A stretch of 64,000 nucleotides of DNA from an uncultured Eubacteriales bacterium (GTDB taxonomy: Bacteria > Bacillota > Clostridia > Lachnospirales > Lachnospiraceae), in NCBI GenBank assembly GCA_900317515.1, contig ONHA01000007.1, positions 43,655 through 107,654 of the forward strand, given 5' to 3'. The notes under the pieces are model-generated. The model was not told the origin of the DNA and searched no databases. It saw only the letters and a program-made list of their open reading frames with translations. The translations under genes and the position numbers were made by a program. Shown here one piece after another: positions 1-7,685 of the stretch; within the stretch, counting starts at the first letter, position 1; each line of letters starts with the position of its first letter.

Positions 1-793
1 GCGGCTCCTTGTCGAAGACGTCGATGCCGGCAGCTGCGATCGTGCCGTTATCGAGGGCCTCCGCGAGGTCCTTCGCGACCACGACCGGACCGCGGGCCAC
101 GTTGATGAGGATCGCGGACTTCTTCATGAGGGCAAGCTTCTCCGCGTTGATCATGCCGCGGGTGGAGTCGTTAAGCGGGCAGTGGAGCACGACGATGTCG
201 GACTCCCTCAAAAGCTCGTCCTTTGAGACCTGCTCGATATAGGGGGCTGCATTTTCCTTCTTTGTGCGGCTGTTCGCCAGCACGCGGCAGCCGAAGGCGT
301 TGAAGAGCTCAGCGGAGCGGCTTCCGATCTTGCCGAGGCCGATGATGCCGACCGTCTTGCCCTTGAGTTCACTGCCCATGAGACCTGCGAAGGTTTTGCC
401 CTCGCGGCAGCGGGCCTCCACGGCGGACATGTTGCGGAGGAGATTCAGGACCATACCGAGCACGAGCTCCGAGACGGCCTCGTTGGAGTAGCCGGAGGCA
501 TTGCTGACCGCGATGCCTTTTTCTTTTGCCGCGGCGAGCCCCACGTGGTCGACGCCGGTGAAGGCGACGTCGATAAACTTAAGGTTTTCGCAGCTGCCGA
601 TCACCTCGCCCGGCATCGGCATGTTGGCGATGATCATCGCGTCGGCGTCCTTCGCCTCCTCGATCAGGGTGGGGATGTCCGTTGTGCGCGGGAAACAGGC
701 GAAGGTGTGGCCTTTCTCCTCGAAGGGCTTTTTGCGTGCGGCGAGCTCCTCTGCGGAGATGCCGAGAGATTCCATGATGACGATTTTGCTCAT
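1..793 (-). CDS. D-isomer-specific 2-hydroxyacid dehydrogenase (3' end outside window)
   Basis: Only the first ~264 codons are inside the window; the gene runs off the left edge. The start is the ATG at 793-791, after an AAAGGAAG ribosome site. The translation begins MSKIVIMESLGI and has a Rossmann dinucleotide motif GIIGLGKIG near residue 150, then the substrate-binding ARG of INVARGPVVV, both typical of the family. Members reduce 2-keto acids or oxidise D-2-hydroxy acids (phosphoglycerate, glycerate, lactate) with NAD(P)H in the cytosol. The sequence does not show which substrate is used, and the catalytic Glu/His lie in or beyond the cut end. It is transcribed divergently from the sugar symporter and seems to have its own promoter. 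Confidence 0.85.
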   Translation of the reverse strand, partial: MSKIVIMESLGISAEELAARKKPFEEKGHTFACFPRTTDIPTLIEEAKDADAMIIANMPMPGEVIGSCENLKFIDVAFTGVDHVGLAAAKEKGIAVSNASGYSNEAVSELVLGMVLNLLRNMSAVEARCREGKTFAGLMGSELKGKTVGIIGLGKIGSRSAELFNAFGCRVLANSRTKKENAAPYIEQVSKDELLRESDIVVLHCPLNDSTRGMINAEKLALMKKSAILINVARGPVVVAKDLAEALDNGTIAAAGIDVFDKEP

Positions 794-831
794 TTTTCCA
801 TACTTCCTTTCTTCGTTTATGAAGTACCTAT

Positions 832-840
832 ATTGTAGCA
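832..840 (-). promoter_or_regulatory. extended -10 promoter of the hydroxyacid dehydrogenase
   Basis: On the minus strand the bases read TGCTACAAT, an extended -10 element (TGN before TACAAT), about 40 bp upstream of the dehydrogenase ATG. No convincing -35 box lies 17 bp further upstream, which extended -10 promoters can tolerate. Confidence 0.5.
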
Positions 841-963
841 CGTTTTCGGGTAAGGAAATATCAAAATTTGAATAATTTTTCATCGCACAGAAGACGGTTT
901 AAATGTCCGAAAATGCGAATCCGGATGACCGCTTGGGTGAATGATTTTTCCCGTGCATGAAGG

Positions 964-969
964 TATAAT
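964..969 (+). promoter_or_regulatory. -10 box of the symporter/GH2/GH78 operon
   Basis: A perfect TATAAT lies 41 bp upstream of the symporter ATG in the 217-bp divergent intergenic region. The hexamer 17 bp upstream is poor, suggesting an activator-dependent promoter. No LacI-type palindrome is visible here. The rest of 841-963 holds nothing else recognisable. Confidence 0.45.
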
Positions 970-1010
970 AGCGGTAAAGAAAAACGGAACTGCAAAAAGG
1001 AGGATCATCC

Positions 1011-2672
1011 ATGGCGGTCTTTGAAAAAAGCAAACTCTTCGCTTCACCGAAACTGAACACGCGCATCCGCTCCGCCAACGTGCAGAACTCGGAGCGCTGG
1101 TTCGGTTATTTCGTCGGACCCGGCATCATTTACATTTCCTACTATGTGGTCGCAAGCATTTACCTGAATGTCTTCTACACAGACGTCCTGAAGGTCAGCG
1201 GTCTTATGGGCGGCCTCTTCCTCACGATCATGCCGATCCTGTCCAAGATCATTGACGCCGTCACAAACGTCGTGATGGGTCAGATCGTAGAGAGAACCCG
1301 CACCAGGCAGGGCAAGGCCAGACCGTGGCTGTTTGTGGCAGGCCCCCTGCTGGCAGCTGCCGGTATCCTTCTCTATATGGTGCCGAATGCCAGCGATACC
1401 GTGAAGATACTCTGGATCACGCTCAGCTACAACCTGTACTTTGCATTCGCCTTCACGATCTACAACATGAGCCACGGCCTGATGGTCCCGCTCTCCACCA
1501 GAAATACCCGGCAGCGTGATGCTCTGGCCCTCTTCAACAACATGGGAACCAGCATGATCCCCGGCGCACTGGTCTACATACTTGTCCCGCTTCTTCTGCT
1601 GCCGTGGATGGGCGTGGATCAGAGCCGCTGGCTCACCGTGATGAGTATTTTCTCCGCCATCTGTATCCCGGCGGCGCTGCTGGAGTACTATTTTACGAAA
1701 GAACGCATCACCGAGGATGCGCTGGCTGCGGAGAAGGAGATCGAGACGGTTTCCCTCAAAAGACAGCTGGATGCCTGCCTGAAGGACCGTTTCTGGGTTC
1801 TGTACGTCGCATTCTTCTTTGTCTGGCAGATTTACAACACATGGATGGGCGCCAGCCTTGTCTACTACTGCAACTGGGTTCTCGGAACCTACAACGACGG
1901 CTCGACGCAGACGATCCTGAACGCGGTCGGCCAGGCACCTCTCGGGCTCGGCGTCTTCCTCATGTGGCCTCTTGCGAAGCGCATCGGCAAGCGCAAAAGC
2001 ATGCTGCTCGGCATGACCATGTCCTTCGTCGGAGCTCTGATCGGCTGGCTCCAGCCCCATAACATGATGATTGTCATCGTCAGCCTTGTCGTCCGGTCCT
2101 TCGGCCTTCTGCCGACCTACCTCATGGCCTCCATGCAGGCGGACATGCAGGATCACATCGAGTGGAAGAACGGGTTCCGCTGCGATGGCCTGACCGCGTC
2201 GCTCATCTCGGTCGGCGCGACGATCGCCATGGGATTCGGTACCGGCCTCTTCAACCTGGGGCTCGGCGGCCTCGGCTACATTCCGCCGGCGGCAGACGGA
2301 AGCTGGGTTGCGCAGACCGCAACGGTGCAGAATTATTTCATCTTCGGTTACTTCGGTGTGCCGATGTTCACATACCTCATTGTCTTCCTGCTGTTCCTGA
2401 CGTATACTGTAGAAAATGATGTGCCGCAGATGATCGCGGACATCACAGCGCGGCACCGCGCCGAAGCCGAAGCGCAGGGTATCGAATATGTCTCTCCGGA
2501 GGAGAAGGCCGCACTCGAGCAGGCGGAAAATGACCGCATCGCGGAGGAAAACCGCATCAGAGAGCTCAGACTGAAATGCGAGAGGAAGGGCCTTAGCTTC
2601 GACGAGGAGGAGGCAAAATACCAGGCGAAGCTGGCCGAGAAGGCTGCGAAAGCCGCAAAAAAGAAGAAGTAA
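1011..2672 (+). CDS. GPH-family (MFS) sugar:cation symporter with Lys-rich C-terminal tail
   Basis: This is a predicted twelve-helix carrier of the glycoside-pentoside-hexuronide:cation symporter family, which includes MelB, XynB and UidB. The start follows AGGAGG at good spacing. Features include the early cytoplasmic loop RTRTRQGKARPW and multiple hydrophobic segments up to about residue 470. Family members are usually 450-480 residues. This one has 553, because it ends in a highly charged, probably helical tail rich in Ala, Glu and Lys that finishes AAKAAKKKK. It heads an operon with a GH2 glycosidase and a GH78 rhamnosidase, so the likely cargo is a rhamnose- or galactose-containing oligosaccharide or glycoside. 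The substrate is inferred from context only. Confidence 0.85.
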   Translation: MAVFEKSKLFASPKLNTRIRSANVQNSERWFGYFVGPGIIYISYYVVASIYLNVFYTDVLKVSGLMGGLFLTIMPILSKIIDAVTNVVMGQIVERTRTRQGKARPWLFVAGPLLAAAGILLYMVPNASDTVKILWITLSYNLYFAFAFTIYNMSHGLMVPLSTRNTRQRDALALFNNMGTSMIPGALVYILVPLLLLPWMGVDQSRWLTVMSIFSAICIPAALLEYYFTKERITEDALAAEKEIETVSLKRQLDACLKDRFWVLYVAFFFVWQIYNTWMGASLVYYCNWVLGTYNDGSTQTILNAVGQAPLGLGVFLMWPLAKRIGKRKSMLLGMTMSFVGALIGWLQPHNMMIVIVSLVVRSFGLLPTYLMASMQADMQDHIEWKNGFRCDGLTASLISVGATIAMGFGTGLFNLGLGGLGYIPPAADGSWVAQTATVQNYFIFGYFGVPMFTYLIVFLLFLTYTVENDVPQMIADITARHRAEAEAQGIEYVSPEEKAALEQAENDRIAEENRIRELRLKCERKGLSFDEEEAKYQAKLAEKAAKAAKKKK

Positions 2673-2686
2673 TCAAAGCTCGTAAA

Positions 2687-2712
2687 GGGGGCGGCGGCAG
2701 GGCCGCCGCCCC
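2687..2712 (+). terminator. GC-rich intercistronic hairpin between symporter and GH2
   Basis: GGGGCGGCGGC and its complement GCCGCCGCCCC form an almost perfect 11-bp stem with a three-base loop, 15 bp after the symporter stop. No T-run follows, so it is more likely an mRNA-stabilising or weakly attenuating hairpin within an operon than a true terminator. Confidence 0.5.
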
Positions 2713-2738
2713 TCAATGATTCAGGGAGGTATTTCGGT

Positions 2739-5027
2739 ATGAGAAAAACAGCATTTGTGAATGATTGGACCTGCAACGGCAAACCCGTCACGCTTCCGCA
2801 CGACGCCATGATCCATGAAGAGCGCCGGCCGGACGCGAAGAGCGGCAGTGCGGGCGCCTGTTTCCCGGACGGGAAGTATGTCTATGAGAAGACTTTTAAA
2901 CGCCCGGCGAGTGACCATGTGCTGCTTCTCTTTGAGGGCGTCTACAAAAATGCCAGAGTCTTCCTGAACGAAAGGGAAGCCGGCGGCGCAGCCTACGGCT
3001 ACATCCCCTTCTTTGTCAATGCGGACGAGTACCTCGTGGACGGCGAAAACACGATTCGCGTCGAATGCTCCGTGACCCATCCGGATTCCCGCTGGTACTC
3101 GGGCGCGGGCATTTACCGTCCGGTCTGGCTCTACGAGGGGCCGAAGGAGAGCATCGAGCCGGAGAGCGTGAAGATCAGCACCGTGTCATACGATCCGGCG
3201 GTGATCCGGGTCCGGTCGGAGCAGTCCGTGAAGGTCGAAACTGCGGGGGTATCCGGCGAGGGGACCGATTTTGAACTTGCGATCCCGGACGCGAGGCTCT
3301 GGAGCGAGAATGACCCGTATCTCTACACGGCGAATGTCACAAACGGCGCGGACAGCTGTGAGATCCGCTTCGGCATTCGAAAAGTGGAATGGTCAAATCA
3401 GGGGATCTTCATCAACGGAAATGAAACCCTCCTCCGCGGCGGCTGCGTCCACCACGACAACGGTATCCTCGGCGCGGCGGCTTATGACGAGAGCGAATGG
3501 CGCCGCGTAAAGATCATGAAGGATGCGGGCTTCAACGCGATCCGTTCCGCCCACAACCCCTGCTCCCGAGCGATGCTGGAGGCCTGCGACGCACTGGGCG
3601 TTTACATGATGGATGAGAGCTGGGATATGTGGTTCAAGCACAAATCCAAGTATGATTACGCCTCCGAATGGCGCGAACACTATCTCGATGATCTTAAGGC
3701 GATGGTGGACCGCGACTTCAATCACCCCTCCGTCATCATGTACTCGATCGGCAACGAGGTCTCCGAGCCGGCGAAGGAAGAAGGTGTCCGGGTCACGGAG
3801 GAGATGGTGAACTATCTTCACGGACTGGATGACACCAGGGCTGTCACGGCCGGCTTTAACCTGATGATCATGACGAATTCCGCGAACGGCAAGGATCTAT
3901 ATGACGAGAAGGAAGGCGGAACCGACACCAGCGGCGAGAAGAAGCTGCAGGGAATGAACTCCACGGTCTTCAACATGATCACCAATATCGTGGGAACCGG
4001 CATGAACAAGGCTGCCAACTCCAAAAAGGCGGATGCGGCCACATCACCGGCACTCGATAAGCTGGATATCTGCGGCTACAACTACGCCTCCGGGCGTTAT
4101 CCGCAGGAGGGAAAGCTCCATCCCGACCGCGTCATCGTCGGCAGCGAGACCTTCCCGCAGACGATCGCAGAAAACTGGGCGATGGTCAAAAAATATCCCT
4201 ATCTCATCGGTGATTTCATGTGGACCGCCTGGGATTATCTGGGCGAGGCCGGCATCGGCGCCTGGGCCTACACGCCGGACGGCAAGGGCTTCAACAAACC
4301 CTACCCCTGGCTGCTGGCGGATTCCGGCGCAATCGACATTCTGGGCGACGCCAACGCGGAGGCTTATCAGGCCGCAGCGGTCTGGGATAAGCTGGACGCA
4401 CCCGCGATCTGTGTGCAGCCGATCAACCACGATGTAAACCCGGCCAAGATGGTCTGGCGCGGCACGAACGGCATCCCGAGCTGGAGCTGGCGGGGCTGCG
4501 AGGGCAGGAAGGCTGTCGTCGAGGTATTTTTCAACGCGGCGAGAGTCGAGCTTTTCTTAAACGGCAGGAAGGTCGGGGCCTCGAAGGTGAAAGACTGCAA
4601 GGCAGTCTTCAAGGTAAAATATGCGCCGGGCACGCTCGAAGCAGCCGCCTATGATGCCGGTGGGCGCGAGATCGGAAGAAGCAGATTGACCTCGGCCGGC
4701 AATGCCAACATCACGCTCAGGCCGGAGAAGGCTGAGGCGGCACCCGGGGAAGTTGTGTATATCCCGGTCGTGATGGCGGACAGGGACGGAAATGTGGAGT
4801 CCAATGTTGACCGCAAGCTGAAAATATCCGTCGAGGGCGGTGAGCTTCTGGGCTTCGGCAGCGCAAATCCCCGCACGGAGGAGCGCTTCGACAGCGGAGA
4901 GTACACTACCTATTACGGGCGCTCGCTGGCGGCGGTCCGTGCCGGTGAGAGCGGAAGCATCCGCGTTTCTGCAAGTGACTGGATCGAGACGGCGGAGACT
5001 GAGATCAGGATCACGGAGAAGATTTGA
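2739..5027 (+). CDS. glycoside hydrolase family 2 (beta-galactosidase/glucuronidase type)
   Basis: This cytoplasmic retaining beta-glycosidase has no signal peptide. An N-terminal jelly-roll sugar-binding domain covers roughly residues 1-130, followed by an immunoglobulin-like domain and a TIM barrel from about 230 to 540. The predicted acid/base is E340 in YSIGNEVSE and the predicted nucleophile is E470 in VGSETFPQT. The last ~200 residues, starting after the PSWSWRG segment, match the DUF4982 plus Ig-like tail of many Clostridia and Bacteroidetes GH2 enzymes. The 762-residue length is typical of that subgroup. The start follows GGGAGG, and the gene ends one base before the GH78 start, so the two are probably co-translated. 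The family is well supported; specificity (galactoside, glucuronide or other) is not determined. Confidence 0.9.
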   Translation: MRKTAFVNDWTCNGKPVTLPHDAMIHEERRPDAKSGSAGACFPDGKYVYEKTFKRPASDHVLLLFEGVYKNARVFLNEREAGGAAYGYIPFFVNADEYLVDGENTIRVECSVTHPDSRWYSGAGIYRPVWLYEGPKESIEPESVKISTVSYDPAVIRVRSEQSVKVETAGVSGEGTDFELAIPDARLWSENDPYLYTANVTNGADSCEIRFGIRKVEWSNQGIFINGNETLLRGGCVHHDNGILGAAAYDESEWRRVKIMKDAGFNAIRSAHNPCSRAMLEACDALGVYMMDESWDMWFKHKSKYDYASEWREHYLDDLKAMVDRDFNHPSVIMYSIGNEVSEPAKEEGVRVTEEMVNYLHGLDDTRAVTAGFNLMIMTNSANGKDLYDEKEGGTDTSGEKKLQGMNSTVFNMITNIVGTGMNKAANSKKADAATSPALDKLDICGYNYASGRYPQEGKLHPDRVIVGSETFPQTIAENWAMVKKYPYLIGDFMWTAWDYLGEAGIGAWAYTPDGKGFNKPYPWLLADSGAIDILGDANAEAYQAAAVWDKLDAPAICVQPINHDVNPAKMVWRGTNGIPSWSWRGCEGRKAVVEVFFNAARVELFLNGRKVGASKVKDCKAVFKVKYAPGTLEAAAYDAGGREIGRSRLTSAGNANITLRPEKAEAAPGEVVYIPVVMADRDGNVESNVDRKLKISVEGGELLGFGSANPRTEERFDSGEYTTYYGRSLAAVRAGESGSIRVSASDWIETAETEIRITEKI

Positions 5028-5028
5028 A

Positions 5029-7572
5029 ATGAAAGCAACGCACCTTGAAGTCGACTATTTACATGAGCCCCTGGGGCTCGGCAATCCCTACCCGCGTTTC
5101 TACTGGAACTGCGAAGACGGTGTAAGGCAGACGGCGTATCGGATCGTCTGCACCCGCGAGGACGAGACCGTCTGGGACAGCGGAAAAGTGGAGAGTGCCT
5201 CCATGACGCACATCCCCTATGAGGGAAAGGTGCTGAAAAGCCGCGACGCGGTGCAGTGGAGCGTGCAGCTCTGGGATGAAAATGACGAGCCCGGAGAACT
5301 CAGCGAAAGCTCCTTTGAACTGGGGCTCCTTGCGGAAAATGACTGGACCGCAAGCTGGATCAGCGGGGATTACAGGCCGGATCCGAAGCGCCGCTACCCC
5401 GTCGACTGCTTTAAAAAGGAGTTTGCCGCCCGCGGGGAGATCAAAAAGGCGCGGATCTATGCGACAGCCCGCGGCATCTACGATGTGACCGTCAACGGAG
5501 AGCGCATCGAGGATTTTATCCTTGCGCCGGGCTCGACGAACTACAACAAACGGATCCAGGTGCAGACATACGATGTGACGAGGCACATCCGGGAAATGAA
5601 TACCCTTGAACTGCGCCTTGCGGACGGCTGGTTCCGTGGAAGCCTCGCAGCCTACGGGGTGACCAATGTCTTCGGGACGGAGACCAGCCTCCTTGCCCAG
5701 CTTGAGATCACCTACGCCGACGGCCGGAGGGAGACGATCGGGACGGACGGCTCCTTTTGCTGGTCCGACGACGGCCCGGTCCGCTTTGCGGACCTCAAGG
5801 ACGGCGAGGTGTACAACGCCGCGATGAAGCCCTCCTATGCCGGCCGTGCCCGCATTGTCAAGGCTCCGAAAAATGTGAAACTCTGCTCCTCCGACAATGT
5901 GCCCGTGACGGAACACGAGCGCTTTAAGCCGACGCTCCTTCCGGGAAATGTGCTGGATTTCGGCCAGAACATCGCCGGATATCTGGAATTTTGTGTGAAA
6001 GGTCAGAAGGGACAGCGCATCAGGATCGTCTGCTCGGAGCTCTACGATGAAAAAGAGCAGAGAGTGGTCGAAAATGCGCAGGAGACGAAGCCGGCCTCCG
6101 GCTGGACGCAGGTAAAGCTCATCAAAAAGCTCGCCACGGGCAAAATCAGCGGAGAGACCGTCGGCACGCCTCTTCAGGAGATTATTTTTACCTGCTCGGG
6201 GGAGGAGGATCACTACAAGACGTCCTTTGCCGTCTTCGGGTTCCGCTACGCCGAGGTGATCGGAAATGTTCCGGTCGATCCGGAGTATTTTACGGCGATC
6301 GCGGTGTATTCCGATCTTGATGAGACGGGGGATTTCATCTGCTCGGACGAGCGGGTCAATCAGCTGCTTACGAATACCAGGTGGAGCATGAAGGGCAATT
6401 TCCTCGATGTGCCGACGGACTGCCCGACCAGAGAGAGACTCGGCTGGACGGGGGATGCGCAGGTATTTTTCAACACGGGGGCTTACCTCATGAACACCGC
6501 ACCGTTCTTCCGGAAATGGATCCGGGACATGGAGGACGGACAGTATAAGAACGGACTTATCCCGGCAGTTCTGCCCTTAAACGGGGTGGAGATGATGTAC
6601 AAAGCCACCGGGTCCTCCGTGGGCTGGGCGGATGCGGTCTATCTGGTGCCTTACCGCTTCTATAAGCGGTTCGGCGACAGGGAGGTCCTGAAAAAGAGCT
6701 GGCCGATGATGGAGAAGTATGCGGAGCATGTCCTTCAGAACCTGGAGAAGGACGGGCACTACGAGAAGGGCATCCATCTGGGCGAGTGGCTCGAGCCGGA
6801 GGAATTTAAGGACAAGGTCTACGGAAATAAGGCAAAGCACCCGGAGGAGTGCACCGCATATCTCTATCTTACGATGACGACGATGGCTGAGATTGCCGGG
6901 CTGCTGGGCAAACCGGCTGACGCTTATGCGGCAGCGGCGGAGCGGGCGAGGGAAGTTTATTTTCAGTATGCGGAACTCGATACGGACCGGCAGGCGAAGC
7001 TCGTGCGGCCGCTGGCGCTGGGACTCCTTAAGGGCGAGGCAAAAATGAAAGCCCAAAACCGGCTGGTCAGGGCTGTGGAGAACTTCAACTATCGGGTCGG
7101 CACGGGATTTCTGTCCACACCGTTCCTGCTCGGGACTCTGACCGAGGCGGGAGAGGCCGAGACGGCCTACAGGCTGCTCTTAAATACGGAGAAGCCGGGC
7201 TGGCTCTACGAGGTCCTTAAGGGTGCGACCACGATCTGGGAGACCTGGGAGGGCTACACCGGGCGCGGCGGCGACGGGAGCCTCAATCATTATTCGCCGG
7301 GCGCGGTGTGCCAGTGGCTCTTCGACTCCTGCGCGGGGATCCGTGTGGAGGGAGAGAGACATTTTGTGATCGAGCCGGTGCCGGGCGGAACGCTGAGCTT
7401 TGCCGAGGCGGGGTATAAGAGCCTCTACGGCGAGGTGAGGAGCCGGTGGGAGAGGACGCCGGAGGGGATTGCGTACACGATCACGGTTCCGGCCAACTGC
7501 ACGGCGGAGATAAGGCTGCCGGGGAGAGAGACGGAGAGCGTTGCGGCGGGGAGATATGTGCGTATCGCCTGA
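5029..7572 (+). CDS. alpha-L-rhamnosidase, glycoside hydrolase family 78
   Basis: The 847-residue enzyme releases terminal alpha-L-rhamnose from glycosides such as flavonoid conjugates or pectic side chains. The start chosen is the ATG one base after the GH2 stop; the open frame extends further upstream only inside GH2. N-terminal Ig-like and sugar-binding domains (about 1-330) precede an (alpha/alpha)6 barrel. The family motif DCPTRERLGWTGDAQ supplies D464, E469 and D476, and a late GATTIWETWE segment supplies E738. These match the acid and base residues known for GH78. There is no signal peptide, so it acts on imported substrate, consistent with the symporter upstream. Co-operonic GH2 and GH78 suggest a substrate carrying both rhamnose and a beta-linked sugar. 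Confidence 0.93.
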   Translation: MKATHLEVDYLHEPLGLGNPYPRFYWNCEDGVRQTAYRIVCTREDETVWDSGKVESASMTHIPYEGKVLKSRDAVQWSVQLWDENDEPGELSESSFELGLLAENDWTASWISGDYRPDPKRRYPVDCFKKEFAARGEIKKARIYATARGIYDVTVNGERIEDFILAPGSTNYNKRIQVQTYDVTRHIREMNTLELRLADGWFRGSLAAYGVTNVFGTETSLLAQLEITYADGRRETIGTDGSFCWSDDGPVRFADLKDGEVYNAAMKPSYAGRARIVKAPKNVKLCSSDNVPVTEHERFKPTLLPGNVLDFGQNIAGYLEFCVKGQKGQRIRIVCSELYDEKEQRVVENAQETKPASGWTQVKLIKKLATGKISGETVGTPLQEIIFTCSGEEDHYKTSFAVFGFRYAEVIGNVPVDPEYFTAIAVYSDLDETGDFICSDERVNQLLTNTRWSMKGNFLDVPTDCPTRERLGWTGDAQVFFNTGAYLMNTAPFFRKWIRDMEDGQYKNGLIPAVLPLNGVEMMYKATGSSVGWADAVYLVPYRFYKRFGDREVLKKSWPMMEKYAEHVLQNLEKDGHYEKGIHLGEWLEPEEFKDKVYGNKAKHPEECTAYLYLTMTTMAEIAGLLGKPADAYAAAAERAREVYFQYAELDTDRQAKLVRPLALGLLKGEAKMKAQNRLVRAVENFNYRVGTGFLSTPFLLGTLTEAGEAETAYRLLLNTEKPGWLYEVLKGATTIWETWEGYTGRGGDGSLNHYSPGAVCQWLFDSCAGIRVEGERHFVIEPVPGGTLSFAEAGYKSLYGEVRSRWERTPEGIAYTITVPANCTAEIRLPGRETESVAAGRYVRIA

Positions 7573-7593
7573 TTTCGCAGACAGGGACGGTTC

Positions 7594-7684
7594 TTCGCAG
7601 ATGGGGACGGTTCTCCGCGGATGGGGACGGTTCTTCGCAGAGAAGAACCGTCCCCATCCGCGGAGAACCGTCCCCATCCGCGAA
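7594..7684. repeat. GGGGACGGTTCT repeat forming a perfect 36-bp inverted repeat
   Basis: The gap between the convergent GH78 and glmS genes is almost entirely repeat. Three direct copies of GGGACGGTTCT (from 7583, 7603 and 7623) are followed by two inverted copies. Bases 7601-7636 and 7642-7677 are perfect 36-bp complements around a five-base loop, and TTCGC/GCGAA extends the stem after a two-base mismatch. The same core recurs at 35988-36040 and 44005-44127. It would fold as a strong hairpin in either transcript and could act as a bidirectional terminator. The motif resembles REP-type repeats of Clostridia mobilised by RAYT/IS200-like transposases, but no such transposase is in the window. 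Confidence 0.85.
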
Positions 7685-7685
7685 C

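Noticed and set aside
1044-2456. 470-codon open frame antisense to the GPH symporter
   Set aside because: The composition (His, Asp, Arg) is typical of a shadow of hydrophobic codons, and the opposite strand has clear family motifs.
7573-7685. CRISPR-like array (regularly spaced GGGGACGGTTCT units)
   Set aside because: The units are too short, spaced about 20 bp with near-identical spacers, and switch to inverted orientation; it is a palindromic repeat, not repeat-spacer DNA.
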